Both the position numbers and the translations under genes were made by a program. Positions 1 to 8,266 of a DNA stretch of 64,000 bases are shown piece after piece. The notes under the pieces were generated by a model that saw nothing but the letters and a program-made list of their open reading frames with translations, did no database searches and was not told the origin of the DNA. Location: positions 1-64,000 of the forward strand of contig NZ_VDDA01000021.1 in NCBI RefSeq assembly GCF_006151805.1. The letters run 5' to 3'. Each line of letters starts with the position of its first letter. Within the stretch, counting starts at the first letter, position 1. This stretch comes from Methylobacterium terricola (GTDB lineage Bacteria; Pseudomonadota; Alphaproteobacteria; Rhizobiales; Beijerinckiaceae).

Positions 1-144
1 CTCGGCCTCGACGAAGAAGCGACGCGTCTCTGGCCCGATCGCCAGTCGCTCGTCGAGTACGGCGCGGGTCTTGGCGTTCCAGGACGGGCCGTCGCGCTTC
101 GCCAGTACGTCGTAGCCGGGATAGAGGTCTCGTCTGGGAAGCAT
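1..144 (-). CDS. Gluconate 2-dehydrogenase subunit 3-like protein (N-terminal part, cut by window edge)
   Basis: An open frame of 48 codons starts at the ATG at 144 on the minus strand and runs off the window. It reads MLPRRDLYPGYDVL, then AKRDGPSWNAKTRAVLDERL and RRFFVEAE. The YPGYDVLAKR..PSWN opening resembles the small FAD-dehydrogenase partner (gluconate 2-dehydrogenase subunit 3 family) as I remember it; this is recognition from a short N-terminus, not an alignment. It lies 12 bp after the membrane-protein gene and would be the last visible member of the minus-strand sugar-acid cluster. If the call is right, a GMC-type flavoprotein subunit should follow outside the window. Confidence 0.5.
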   Translation of the reverse strand, partial: MLPRRDLYPGYDVLAKRDGPSWNAKTRAVLDERLAIGPETRRFFVEAE

Positions 145-156
145 GCGGCCCTCGGA

Positions 157-1158
157 TCATAGGCGAAGCGGACGGTGCTCGAGGAGTTCAAGGGCGGCGA
201 GGCCGCCGAGCGCCACGCCGGAGAAGGAGGGGGGAGCCGGCAGCGGCGGCCCGTCGATCAGGTTCTGGCGCCAGTTGTCGAAGCCGCCCATCATCCGGGC
301 GACGCCGTAGGCGTGGAAGGCGACGCCGCCGATGCCCATGGCGGAGACCGCCCACATCCCCCACTTGGCACCGACCTGGCTCGCGCCCTCGGACTTGCCG
401 GCGGCGCGGACGAGGAGGGCTGCCGCGAGCGGCGGCAGGGTGACGGGCACGAACATCGCGGGGTTCTGGAAGGCGCCGCGGAAATGCAAGAGCCCAGCCT
501 CTAGGGTCGTGCCGGCGAGCATCCCGGCGGTGGCGAGCGCCAGCATGCGCCCTGCCGGCTTCCCGCCGAGGCGGGGCTCGTCGGGATCAGCGTCGCGCAC
601 CCGCTCGGCAACGATGCCGAGGAGGCCGGCCAGCGTCAGCGCCATCGGCGCGCCGATCGGCGCCGAGTAGAACAAGTTCTGAAGGGAGTACCCGCCCTCG
701 CGCTTGCCGACGTTGTAGGCGTGGAAGCCAAAGCCAATCAGCCCGGTGACGCCCGCCAGCGCTTGCATCGTGTGCCGGACGCGGGAACTGCCGGGGTCGG
801 TGTCGCCGGCACCGTGCAGGGACGAGGCTAGGGTGATGCTCGAGACGATAATCGGCGTGTACATCGCCCGGTTGAAGAACTGGCCGCGATAATGCTCGAG
901 CCCGGAGTCGAACAACACAGAGGCGGCGAGCATTGAGGAGGCGTGGTTGAGGCGCTGCGCGGCGCTCGCCGTCACGGCGCTGCCGCGCGGGCTGTAGCGG
1001 CGCCCCTCTGATGAGCCACCGGCTGGGGAGAGGCCGAGGCGCTTCGAGCGCCCGGCGGCGAACCAGGTCAGCAGGCCGGCACCCGCCGCGACCGCAGCGA
1101 GAACAACCACCGGATGGATGGCCGCCTCGACCCGCACCGGGGCGACGCGGCGCTCCAT
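157..1158 (-). CDS. Polytopic membrane protein of unknown function
   Basis: About 333 residues with at least six hydrophobic segments, including one right after the N-terminus (HPVVVLAAVAAGAGLLTWF). Two halves look alike: each contains a (G/F)LEHYRG.F.NRAM or GLLHFRGAFQNPAMF motif followed by hydrophobic helices and a FHAY(N/G)V motif, so the protein is probably an internal duplication. I chose the ATG at 1158, which has GGAG six bases upstream; an upstream in-frame ATG at 1221 would overlap the preceding gene and add a Pro/Arg-rich tail. It sits between the enolase-superfamily gene and a gluconate-dehydrogenase-like gene, so a membrane or transport role in that pathway is possible but unproven. 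Confidence 0.7.
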   Translation of the reverse strand: MERRVAPVRVEAAIHPVVVLAAVAAGAGLLTWFAAGRSKRLGLSPAGGSSEGRRYSPRGSAVTASAAQRLNHASSMLAASVLFDSGLEHYRGQFFNRAMYTPIIVSSITLASSLHGAGDTDPGSSRVRHTMQALAGVTGLIGFGFHAYNVGKREGGYSLQNLFYSAPIGAPMALTLAGLLGIVAERVRDADPDEPRLGGKPAGRMLALATAGMLAGTTLEAGLLHFRGAFQNPAMFVPVTLPPLAAALLVRAAGKSEGASQVGAKWGMWAVSAMGIGGVAFHAYGVARMMGGFDNWRQNLIDGPPLPAPPSFSGVALGGLAALELLEHRPLRL

Positions 1159-1204
1159 AACGGCTCCGGGCGCGAAACGGCGCTCGGGCGGGCGGGGGCT
1201 GCGA

Positions 1205-2299
1205 TCAGGCAGCGTAGGCATCGGCGGCCTTCGTCTTGAGGGTGAGGCCGTGGCCCGGCCGGGTCAGGTCGGGGGCGATCGCGCCGTCCCGCGGTACCGG
1301 CGCCCCATCGAACAGCATTCGCTCGATCCGGACGTGGTCGTGGAACCATTCGAGGTGCCGGAAGCGGGGTGCTGCCATCGCGACGGGCAGGTGCAGGGCG
1401 GGGGCGCAGTGACCGGAGAGGTCGAGATGCGCCGCCTCGCAGAGGGCGGCCATCTTGAGGAAGCCGCTATAGCCGCCGCAGCGGGTCACGTCCGCCTGCG
1501 CCACATCGACTGCATCGGCACGGATCAGGCGCTGTAGGTCGTCGAGGGTGTAGGTGTACTCGCCCGCCGCGATCTCCAGACCGGCGGGCGCCGCAGCGCG
1601 GACGAGCGCCATCCCCTGGGGATCGTCGCTGGTGACCGGTTCCTCGAACCACGTCACGCCGAACGGCTCGGCGGCCCGGGCCATCGTGAGCGCGCGTTTC
1701 GGCGTGAAGGCGCCGTTGGCGTCGATGAACAGCTCTGCGCCCCCAATTACATCCTTCGCCGCCGCCATTCGGGCGGGGTCGCGCTCGGGCTCGCTGCCGA
1801 TCTTCATCTTCACCGCCCGGCAGCCGTCGCGCGCGACGAAGGCCTCGAGCTGCTCGCGGAGCTGCCGGTCGTCGTAAGTTGTGAAGCCGCCGCTGCCGTA
1901 GATCTCGGCGCGCTCCCGTACCCGGCCGAACAGGGTCGCCAGCGGCACCCCGAGGAGGCGCGCCTTCAGATCCCACAAGGCGGTGTCGAGAGCCGAGATC
2001 GCGCTCGTCGCGAGCCCGGAGCGGCCGATATTGCGCACCGCCCCCCACAGGACCACGTTAGCGCGCGGGATGTCGAAGACCGAGAGGCCCGAGAGCCGCG
2101 TCGCCAGCGTCGCCTCGATCAGGGGCACGACGCTGGCGTCGGTGTAGCTGTAGCCGAGGCCGGTCTCGCCCCCGGCCTCAACGTGGACGACGACGATCGT
2201 CGTCTTGTCCCAGGCATAGGTCCCGTCGGCCTCGGGCGCGTCGGTGGGCACGGTGAAGGCTCGCGCCCGCACCACCCGGATCGTCGGATCGTCACGCAT
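1205..2299 (-). CDS. Mandelate racemase/muconate lactonizing enzyme family protein (enolase superfamily)
   Basis: A 364-residue protein with the full enolase-superfamily architecture: N-terminal capping domain, then a TIM barrel. Visible catalytic features are the Lys-x-Lys motif in AVKMKIG (K164, K166), metal ligands in FIDANG (D193), WFEEPV (E219) and AAGEYTY (E247), and a C-terminal His in SGHCAPALH (H297). The Lys plus His pair is typical of family members that dehydrate sugar acids or epimerise/cycloisomerise carboxylates; the substrate cannot be read from sequence. Neighbours (SMP-30 lactonase, ThDP enzyme, gluconate-dehydrogenase-like gene) favour an aldonate or similar sugar-acid substrate. 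The length is normal and the frame intact. Confidence 0.9.
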   Translation of the reverse strand: MRDDPTIRVVRARAFTVPTDAPEADGTYAWDKTTIVVVHVEAGGETGLGYSYTDASVVPLIEATLATRLSGLSVFDIPRANVVLWGAVRNIGRSGLATSAISALDTALWDLKARLLGVPLATLFGRVRERAEIYGSGGFTTYDDRQLREQLEAFVARDGCRAVKMKIGSEPERDPARMAAAKDVIGGAELFIDANGAFTPKRALTMARAAEPFGVTWFEEPVTSDDPQGMALVRAAAPAGLEIAAGEYTYTLDDLQRLIRADAVDVAQADVTRCGGYSGFLKMAALCEAAHLDLSGHCAPALHLPVAMAAPRFRHLEWFHDHVRIERMLFDGAPVPRDGAIAPDLTRPGHGLTLKTKAADAYAA

Positions 2300-2322
2300 G
2301 GTCGTTGTGCCGGACCCAGCTT

Positions 2323-4113
2323 TCAGCTCTTGCCCCCGGGCAGAACGGAACTCAGCACTTGGCGGGCCGTATCGACGAGGAGGTGCCGCTCCTTCGGATC
2401 GCCCTTGCCGAGCATCGACATGTAGTTCTTCACTTGCTCGAAGGTGAAGAACGGCGGCAGCGGCGGCACCTCGGGATCGGTCTTAACTTCCAGCACCACC
2501 GGCACCGGGCTCGCCAGGGCCTCGTCCCAGGCCGCGCCCATCCGCTCAGGATCGTCAACGTAGATGCCGCGCAGCCCGATCAGCTCGGCGAACTTGTGGT
2601 AAGGCACGTTCGGGATCGTCTGGCTCGCCTCGAACTTCGGGTTGCCCTCCATCACCCGCTGTTCCCATGTCACCTGATTCAGGTCCTCGTTGTTAAAGAC
2701 GCAGCAGATCCAGGTCTTGTTGGACCAGCGATGCATGTACTTGGCGACGGTAATCAGCTCGGCCATGTTGTTCATCTGCATGGCGCCGTCGCCGACGAGC
2801 GCGATCACTGGCCGGTCCGGATGGGCCACCTTGGCGGCGATGGCGTAGGGCACCGCCGCCCCCATCGAGGCGAGGCCACCCGAGAGCGAGCACATCTGGC
2901 CGCGCCGCATCTTCAGGTCGCGGGCGTACCAGTTGGCGCAGGAGCCCGAATCCGAGGTGATGATGGCGCGGTCGGGCATCCGCGGCGACAACTCCCAGGT
3001 CACCCGCTGCGGGTTCACCGGGTTGGCCTTCGCCATCGCGCGATCCTCGGCCTCCTTCCACCAGGAGGCGACGCCTTTCTCGATGCCTTTGCGCCAGGAG
3101 CCACCCTCCGCCTTCTGCTCGAGCAGCGGCAGGAGCGCGCGCAGGGTCTCGGCCGACTCGCCCTGGAGCGGCACCTCCATCGGGTAGCGCAAGGACAGCA
3201 TCTCCGGCGCGAGATCAATCTGCACGCCGCGGGCCTGGCCTTCCTCGGGGAGAAACTCGGCCCAGGGAAAGCCGGAGCCGATCATCAGCAGAGTGTCGCA
3301 CTCCGCCATCATGTCGGAGGAGGGCTTGGAGCCCAGGAGGCCGATCGTGCCGGTGACGAAGGGCAGGTCGTCCGGGAGCGCGGCCTTGCCAAGTAGCGCC
3401 TTGGCGACGCCGGCCTGGAGGCGGTTTGCCACCGCGATCACCTCGTCGGTGGCGTGGAGCGCGCCGGCGCCCACCAGGATCGCCACCTTCTCGCCGGCGT
3501 TCAGCACGTCGGCGGCGCGCTTCAGATCGGCCTCGAACGGCACGACCTTCGGGGCGGTCCAGCCTGTCCCTGAGAAGGTATTGCCGTGCTTGCGGACGGG
3601 GGCCTCGTAGGGAACGTCCTGCAGGTCGTTCGGCAGGATAATCGCCGCGACCTTGCGCTCGGCCTTGGCGATGCGCATCGCACGATCGACGATATGGCGC
3701 ACGGACGCCGGGGAGGCCGCCTGCTGCACGTAGGCGGCGACGTCCTTGTAGACGCTGGTGAGGTCGAGTTCCTGCTGGTAATGCGCGCCGTTGACGTTGC
3801 GCGCCTGCTGGCCCGCGATGGCGAGCAGCGGCACATGATCGGAATAGGCGTCGTACATGCCGGTCAGCAGGTGCGTCGCCCCGGGTCCCGAGGTCGCGAG
3901 GCAGACGCCGACCTCGCCGGTGAACTTGGCGTAGGCGGTGGCCATGAAGGCCGCCATCTCCTCGTGGCGGACCTGGATGAACTCGAACGGCAGGTCGTTG
4001 CGCTGGAGGGCGCCGAGGAGGCCGTTGATGCCGTCGCCCGGGTAGCCGAAGATCGTCTTCACCCCCCACTCGGCGAGACGCTTCCAGAAGAAATCGGCGA
4101 CGGCTTCGGCCAT
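2323..4113 (-). CDS. Thiamine-diphosphate-dependent enzyme (pyruvate oxidase/acetolactate synthase-like)
   Basis: 596 residues with the three-domain ThDP fold: an N-terminal PYR domain beginning FFWKRLAEWGVKTIFGYPGD with the cofactor-activating Glu in QVRHEEMAAF, a central Rossmann-like domain (KVAILVGAGAL), and a C-terminal PP domain with the GDG...NN metal motif in ALVGDGAMQMNNMAEL near residue 440. This pattern matches pyruvate oxidase (PoxB)-like proteins often annotated only as ThDP-requiring enzymes. The likely reaction is decarboxylation of a 2-oxo acid. It sits between the lactonase and the dehydratase genes on the same strand, suggesting that it handles the 2-keto acid made by them (inference). 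Confidence 0.88.
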   Translation of the reverse strand: MAEAVADFFWKRLAEWGVKTIFGYPGDGINGLLGALQRNDLPFEFIQVRHEEMAAFMATAYAKFTGEVGVCLATSGPGATHLLTGMYDAYSDHVPLLAIAGQQARNVNGAHYQQELDLTSVYKDVAAYVQQAASPASVRHIVDRAMRIAKAERKVAAIILPNDLQDVPYEAPVRKHGNTFSGTGWTAPKVVPFEADLKRAADVLNAGEKVAILVGAGALHATDEVIAVANRLQAGVAKALLGKAALPDDLPFVTGTIGLLGSKPSSDMMAECDTLLMIGSGFPWAEFLPEEGQARGVQIDLAPEMLSLRYPMEVPLQGESAETLRALLPLLEQKAEGGSWRKGIEKGVASWWKEAEDRAMAKANPVNPQRVTWELSPRMPDRAIITSDSGSCANWYARDLKMRRGQMCSLSGGLASMGAAVPYAIAAKVAHPDRPVIALVGDGAMQMNNMAELITVAKYMHRWSNKTWICCVFNNEDLNQVTWEQRVMEGNPKFEASQTIPNVPYHKFAELIGLRGIYVDDPERMGAAWDEALASPVPVVLEVKTDPEVPPLPPFFTFEQVKNYMSMLGKGDPKERHLLVDTARQVLSSVLPGGKS

Positions 4114-4324
4114 GGCTGCTCCTCAGGAGCCGTGCGGCATCGCGAACCCGATCGGGGGCCTGCGAAGGATGCGGCGACCGGCTCCTCAACGTGCCCTTGG
4201 GGCATTGCCTCTATCGCGGGGCTAACCGACATACTTTGGGGATGTTCCTGGCAGAGATGTTTCCGTCTCGTGTCGGGTGTTTCCGGCACTCCCGGGCGGT
4301 GCAAGGGTTCGTGCCCCGTCGGCT

Positions 4325-5269
4325 TCAGTCGCTGGCGAGGTCGAGGGCGTAGAGGTGCTGCCCAGAGGTGATGAACAGCCGCCGCTTGTCCGGGCCGAAG
4401 CAGCAATTCGAGCATGTCTGCGGGGTCGGGATCAGCCCGAGCCGGCCACCTTCCGCCGAGAAGACCTGCACCCCGGACCCGGAACTCGTCCAGATCCATC
4501 CACGGTGGTCGACCCGAAAACCGTCGGGCACGCCGGGTTCGATCTCGGCGAAGGCGCGTGGCTCGCCGAGGCCGGCATCGTCGCGAACTGGGAAAGCCAG
4601 AATGGTGTGCCCGTCGCCGCCCTCGGTGCGCGATGTGTCGCTGACGTAGAGCGTGCGCCCGTCCGGTGAAAAGGCGAGCCCGTTCGGCTGGCCGAGATCC
4701 GCCATGCGCCGCACGCTGCCCGTGCTTGGGTCGAACCGGTAGACGCTGTAGTGTCCGAGATCCGACTCGGCCAAAGCGCCTTGCCTGGGCAGGCGCAGGC
4801 CGTAGGCCGGATCGGTGAACCACAAGGCGCCGTCGGCGGCGCAGACCACGTCGTTCGGCGCATTGAAATGATGGCCTTCAAAGGTTTCGACCACCACGGA
4901 GGAGCGTCCATCGGGCGTGGTGCGGGACAGGCGACGGTTGCCGTGCTCGCAGTGGATCAGGTCGCCGTTATGGTCGACCGTGTTGCCGTTGATGAAGGGC
5001 GCCGCGTCGATCACGACCCGCACGCAGCCGTCCGAATGCCAGCCGAGCACGCGCCGGCCCTCAATGTCCGACCACACCAGGATCCCGCGTGCGGGCCACC
5101 ACACCGGTCCCTCGCTGAAGACTGCCTGATCGTAGAGCGAGACGAGGCGGGCCTGGGGCAGGACCGCTTCGGTGAAGCGTGGGTCGAACGCCCTCGGCGG
5201 ATCAACATCAGGGACGGTCTTCGGCGGACCGGGCTGGCGCAGCAGGTTCGAAGCGGGTCCGGCGCTCAT
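4325..5269 (-). CDS. SMP-30/gluconolactonase family lactonase
   Basis: A six-bladed beta-propeller of about 314 residues. Recognisable elements are FSEGPVWW (metal Glu), GNTVDHNGDLIHCEHGNRRL, APNDVVCAADGALWFTDPAYG (metal Asn and the FTDP turn), and QPNGLAFSPDGRTLYVSDT (catalytic/metal Asp). The family hydrolyses sugar lactones with a divalent metal. I start it at the ATG at 5269 (MSAGPASNLL); an upstream in-frame ATG at 5341 adds a low-complexity tail. It is the most upstream gene of the minus-strand sugar-acid group, though about 210 bp separate it from the ThDP gene, so a second promoter is possible. Confidence 0.87.
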   Translation of the reverse strand: MSAGPASNLLRQPGPPKTVPDVDPPRAFDPRFTEAVLPQARLVSLYDQAVFSEGPVWWPARGILVWSDIEGRRVLGWHSDGCVRVVIDAAPFINGNTVDHNGDLIHCEHGNRRLSRTTPDGRSSVVVETFEGHHFNAPNDVVCAADGALWFTDPAYGLRLPRQGALAESDLGHYSVYRFDPSTGSVRRMADLGQPNGLAFSPDGRTLYVSDTSRTEGGDGHTILAFPVRDDAGLGEPRAFAEIEPGVPDGFRVDHRGWIWTSSGSGVQVFSAEGGRLGLIPTPQTCSNCCFGPDKRRLFITSGQHLYALDLASD

Positions 5270-5839
5270 GAATTCTCCGCGATCGCGTCTCTCGGCGGGC
5301 CGCGATGGAGGGGCATTCCAAGGCGGCCTTGCAGGCAACAACCGGCGCCGACAGATCTTGTTCGCGCTTCAAAGCAAGGACAGTAGCTTTCTGTTGCGCC
5401 CCCGATCACCGAAAGTGTCCAAGTGTTTCCTGCTTGGCTTGGCGTATTATCCCTCGCTGCGCTGATGATCGTGGGCGGTCGGAACGTCTTCATACGGTTC
5501 AACAGGGGTCTGGCACACCTGTAAGGAAAACGGTCGTTTTTTACATAGCGATCCAGACGGTAAAATGATCGCATGGGGTTGGAAGGCGCGGTCAGGACTA
5601 CTCATTGAAGGCGCACCCACAGCGAACCAACTTCCCGCGCACGGCGGAGCGGGTGCACGGCGTCGTTCGTTGGGATCATGTCCGCATGCTCGATTGCCCG
5701 TTAGGTAAATTCGACGCTTGCGGACGGTATCCCGGGTGACCGCGGCCCTGTCCGCTACGGTATACCCATTCGGACAGGCTTGCTGCGCATAACTTGCGCC
5801 TGATGCGAGCGGAGCGAGCCCACGCTAGGGGCGGGGAGA
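5270..5839. other. Intergenic region with relics
   Basis: 570 bp without an intact gene. The first part is presumably the promoter region of the lactonase cluster. From 5671 it holds a broken copy of a Cys-rich micro-ORF described separately. I see no other convincing coding sequence. Confidence 0.5.
5671..5775 (+). pseudogene. Broken copy of a Cys-rich micro-ORF (paralogue near 48.0-48.14 kb)
   Basis: The plus-strand frame reads WDHVRMLDCPLGKFDACGR, then YPG, a TGA stop, and PRPCPLRYTHSD. The minus strand at 48029-48137 reads MDHVHMFDCPLGECDPC, then RQFSGRPRWCPLRYAPMDGW. The two DNA stretches align without large gaps over about 105 bases, and many differences are silent or conservative, which indicates that this was once a translated gene. 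The copy here is interrupted by a stop and has no clear downstream continuation. Function is unknown; the conserved core is DCPLG-x2-D-x-C with a later CPLRY. Confidence 0.6.
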
Positions 5840-6040
5840 TCAAGGCGCTCGTCGTGCAGGCTTGAGCGATTGACGTGGGCGCACAGCGTAGGGCGGACGC
5901 CCCTCCGCCTGGTTGGCGAGGATGCGCTCGCGCAGGAGAACCGCGCGCTCTGCGATCGCCGCCGCATCACATCGCCGGCAAGGGCCGCCGCGGCCCGCGG
6001 CGATGCAGTTCTCGGGGTGCTGGCAGGAGGTGCGGGCCAT
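5840..6040 (-). CDS. Small Cys-rich protein, unknown function
   Basis: 66 residues starting MARTSCQHPENCIAAGRGG with a C-x5-C and a C-x2-C (PCRRCDAAAIAERA) arrangement, followed by a short helix and a basic tail. AGGA lies about 9 bases before the ATG. The four cysteines in the first 25 residues could bind zinc. No family is assigned. It sits between a relic of another Cys-rich ORF and a broken integrase. Confidence 0.5.
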   Translation of the reverse strand: MARTSCQHPENCIAAGRGGPCRRCDAAAIAERAVLLRERILANQAEGRPPYAVRPRQSLKPARRAP

Positions 6041-6127
6041 TGCCCGATCCTAATCCATCCGCGTCGACCTCATCCATAGAGGGGCGAGGCAGCGCCTCAT
6101 CAAGTCCGTTACCTGCTACGCGACTAG

Positions 6128-6445
6128 CTCAATGCGGCTGGGATCAGCGAGGGGCCGTGTTCCGGCCGGTGTCGCGATTGGGCAGGTTCGAATGCCGACC
6201 CCGCCTGCCTCACCACCCAAGCCGTCGCTGATATCATCGAGAAGTACGCGACCGCGGCCGGGCTCGATGCCTCGACGTTCGGAGCTCACTCCCTGCGGGC
6301 CGGCTACATCACGACCGCGGCTGAACGTGGTGCGGATCTGGCTCGCATCATGGATCAGTCCGGGCACCGAGATACCCGAACCGTGGTTGGGTACATCCGG
6401 CGCGCGAACGCCTTCCAGGGTCACTCGGGAAGCGGGTTCTTGTAG
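6128..6445 (+). pseudogene. Tyrosine recombinase (integrase), C-terminal remnant with frameshift
   Basis: Frame 2 ending at 6445 reads LTTQAVADIIEKYATAAGL, then FGAHSLRAGYITTAAERGA, DLARIMDQSGHRDTRTVVGY and IRRANAFQGHSG. This carries the HxxR, the second His and the catalytic Tyr of the integrase C-terminal domain. There is no start codon; upstream, the family-like segment (NAAGISEGP, then VFRPVSRLGRFE) is split between two frames around 6155-6190, so at least one frameshift has occurred. The core-binding domain and box-I Arg are absent. It is a different subfamily from the intact recombinase at 53.1 kb. Confidence 0.75.
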
Positions 6446-6499
6446 AAGGCACAGTCAGAGCAAGGGCCATGCAGACGCTCCGGGCGATCAATCCGTACG

Positions 6500-6835
6500 T
6501 CAGGAAGCCAGATGCACCACGAGAGAGCGGTCGATGAGCGCGACAAGCGCCTGATGCTGCGGGCTGCCGACATCCCGAGCGAGGAAGGCTTGGATGCTCT
6601 CTCCAGCCGCACCCTGCTCCGCGGCAGGCCTGACGAGGCGCACAGTCGGCGTACCCTGTTCATCGAGCTCTAAGAGCCAATGCGCGCCACCCTCACCAGT
6701 ATGCAAGACGTGAGGCTGAGCAGGCGCAGTGAACGCGTCCACGGGCACGCCGAGCACGTCCGCGATCTCGTCCAGGCGGCGCAACCTGACCGAGGATGGG
6801 CGCGGCATTTTGGCTGGGAATGACACTACGTTCAT
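6500..6835 (-). CDS. Conserved hypothetical protein, MNVVSFPAKMPRP family, copy A
   Basis: About 111 residues from the ATG at 6835 (MNVVSFPAKMPRPSSVRLRR); an upstream in-frame start at 6916 is not conserved with the paralogue. The paralogue at 43937-44281 is very similar along its whole length, for example VLHTGE.G..WLLELD.QGTPT and FLAR(D/E)VGSPQHQAL.ALIDR. No known domain is recognised; the N-terminal LRRLDEIADVLGVPVDAF looks like a short helix-turn-helix-like segment, so a regulatory role is possible. It is divergent from the PAS gene at 6988, the same pairing as in copy B, so the two genes probably work together or share a promoter region. Confidence 0.7.
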   Translation of the reverse strand: MNVVSFPAKMPRPSSVRLRRLDEIADVLGVPVDAFTAPAQPHVLHTGEGGAHWLLELDEQGTPTVRLVRPAAEQGAAGESIQAFLARDVGSPQHQALVALIDRSLVVHLAS

Positions 6836-6987
6836 CCTCGCCTCCTCCTTCATGACAACGAATGGGGTCAGGAAAATATACCCACCCCCCGTGTTCCTCG
6901 CTTCCGCGCGCGTCAATCACATACGGAACAATTACGCCACTATCTCGATAGGATCTGCAATCTTGGCGTGCGTCGCAGGCTTGAGAT
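6836..6987. promoter_or_regulatory. Divergent promoter region, conserved between duplicated blocks A and B
   Basis: This 152-bp spacer separates the divergent MNVVSFP and PAS genes. It is recognisably the same as 43786-43936 in inverted orientation: both contain AGGAAAATATA, a TTCCGC block, CAATCACATA, and GCAATCTTGGCGTGCGTCG next to the PAS start. Conservation of a non-coding spacer between copies whose genes have diverged suggests it holds the control sites of both genes. Exact -35/-10 boxes were not assigned. Confidence 0.5.
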
Positions 6988-7335
6988 ATGCCGAACCAGG
7001 TTACCCGATCCGTACTCGCCTTCGTGCCTGACGCGCTGACCGCCTCACAGGTCGGTACGTGGGAAACCGACTCTATCACGGATCTCACGCTGAGCGATGC
7101 AGCGACCGCTACCCTGTTTGGCATCGATCCTGATCGTGCTGCTGAAGGTGAGCCGCTTGCGACTTATACCCGAGCGATCCATCCTGAAGATCGAGCGGCC
7201 TGCGCCATCCAAGCACGACAAGCGATCGATGAGGTTGCCGGATCGGAGGGGCTTGGACTGCGAAGATCGGTTGACGCCCTGCTTTTGGTATTGGGGCGAG
7301 CCCTCGCCAGCCGCACGGGGGTCTTTAAGGCCTGA
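6988..7335 (+). CDS. PAS-fold protein with internal deletion, copy A
   Basis: 115 residues. The N-terminus (MPNQVTRSVLAFVPDALTAS, QVGTWETDS) and C-terminus (ACAIQARQAIDE, LGLRRSVDALLLVLGRALA) match the 200-residue paralogue at 43183-43785, but about 85 residues in the middle are missing. The join falls at HPEDRAA|CAIQA. In the paralogue both ends of the missing part read DRAA (DNA GATCGGGCAGC and GATCGTGCGGCAGC), so the loss fits recombination between short direct repeats and it stayed in frame. The deleted part holds the PAS core and C-terminal cap, so the ligand-sensing fold is probably lost. It may be a decaying gene. Confidence 0.65.
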   Translation: MPNQVTRSVLAFVPDALTASQVGTWETDSITDLTLSDAATATLFGIDPDRAAEGEPLATYTRAIHPEDRAACAIQARQAIDEVAGSEGLGLRRSVDALLLVLGRALASRTGVFKA

Positions 7336-7347
7336 AGACGTGATCCC

Positions 7348-7734
7348 CTACTGCCATGCGAACAAGATCTCCCGGGCCCGCTCGAGGCGTGCCCAGATTA
7401 TCGGCGCACGCGTCTGAAGATCGGCCGCCCCAGTGCCGATGCCAGCAGCAGGCCAAACGACTATGCCTCCCGCTTGCAGGTGGGTCGTAAGGCGACGGAA
7501 CGGCGGCTCGGCCGCTAGCAGGAAGAACCCTTCATCGCCATCCACGAAGAAGGCGCTTGGGTCCATCGTCGGCAGCTTCTTGGTCGGGATCCCAACCGCG
7601 TTCGGCTCACCCCTCATTTCTTGAGCATGGCCGTCTGACCCTTTGCCGATTAGGGTGTCACTGAACACGAACAGCGTGTCCGGCTCATTTTGGAGCATTT
7701 GGCGAGTGATGTAGGTCTCACGACGGATCGGCAT
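7348..7734 (-). CDS. Conserved hypothetical protein with RGEPNAVGIPTK motif
   Basis: 128 residues: an N-terminal strand-rich part (TLFVFSDTLIGKGSDGHAQE), then MRGEPNAVGIPTKKLP, a FFVDGDEGFFLL segment and WPAAGIGTGAADLQTRAP. I recognise this pattern from small, phage- and plasmid-associated proteins of unknown function (a DUF7831-like family, from memory). No catalytic residues can be named. It is convergent with the PAS gene at 6988, twelve bases apart. It lies in the stretch that separates PAS and HNH genes in block A but is absent from block B. Confidence 0.7.
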   Translation of the reverse strand: MPIRRETYITRQMLQNEPDTLFVFSDTLIGKGSDGHAQEMRGEPNAVGIPTKKLPTMDPSAFFVDGDEGFFLLAAEPPFRRLTTHLQAGGIVVWPAAGIGTGAADLQTRAPIIWARLERAREILFAWQ

Positions 7735-7936
7735 GTGCGCACCTCATTGCATGAAGGGCAACTGGCTTGACCGCCGTGAAGCAGCTGAAGTTAGGAAATA
7801 TTATCCAAATTACCGATCCATGTTAATTCTAGGCAGATGTGTCATGTTATAGACGGTGCATCGCTAGCTTCAGTTTTTGCTCGCTGACGGCTGTGAGGCC
7901 TGCGCGCTCCCAGGCGGCCCAGTTCGGAGATGCGCA

Positions 7937-8176
7937 ATGCCGCGGTTCTTTTTCGACCTCCACGATGGCCATTGGGACCGCGATGACGGTGGTACCGAAT
8001 GCCCTAATATCGAACACGCCATCCTGCAGGCCAAGCAGACTCTGCCCGCCATGGCACTCGATCAGCTGCCTCGCGACGGGGATCGCCACACCATGACGGT
8101 ACTTGTTACGGACGAGGATGGTCGCCCGGTGTACACGGCAACCCTCTCCTACTCCGGGTTGGTGCTGGCTCGGTGA
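7937..8176 (+). CDS. DUF6894 family protein
   Basis: 79 residues beginning MPRFFFDLHDGHWDRDDGG, the hallmark opening of the DUF6894 family of small alphaproteobacterial proteins, with the typical C-terminal VTDEDGRPVYTATLSYSG. I start at the ATG at 7937 because the family starts at MPR(F/Y)FF; an upstream in-frame start at 7877 is unlikely. Function is unknown; related genes are at 17547-17813, with a remnant at 41.8 kb. A strong hairpin follows 15 bp after the stop. Confidence 0.8.
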   Translation: MPRFFFDLHDGHWDRDDGGTECPNIEHAILQAKQTLPAMALDQLPRDGDRHTMTVLVTDEDGRPVYTATLSYSGLVLAR

Positions 8177-8190
8177 CCCAGGCATGGGTT

Positions 8191-8225
8191 GGCGGGTCGG
8201 CTACCTGCTGGGGTCCCGACCCGCC
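8191..8225 (+). terminator. Hairpin downstream of the DUF6894 gene
   Basis: GGCGGGTCGG (8191-8200) and CCGACCCGCC (8216-8225) form a perfect 10-bp stem with a 15-base loop. There is no T-run, so it is either a processing/stability hairpin or an atypical terminator. Confidence 0.5.
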
Positions 8226-8266
8226 GGCCTCATCGACGGCGCCTCCCAACTCCCCCGACAAGACGA

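Noticed and set aside
2305..3396. Plus-strand open frame of 363 codons opposite the ThDP enzyme
   Set aside because: It is antisense to a clearly recognisable enzyme gene; high GC gives long open frames on the other strand, and its sequence is His/Arg-rich with no family likeness.
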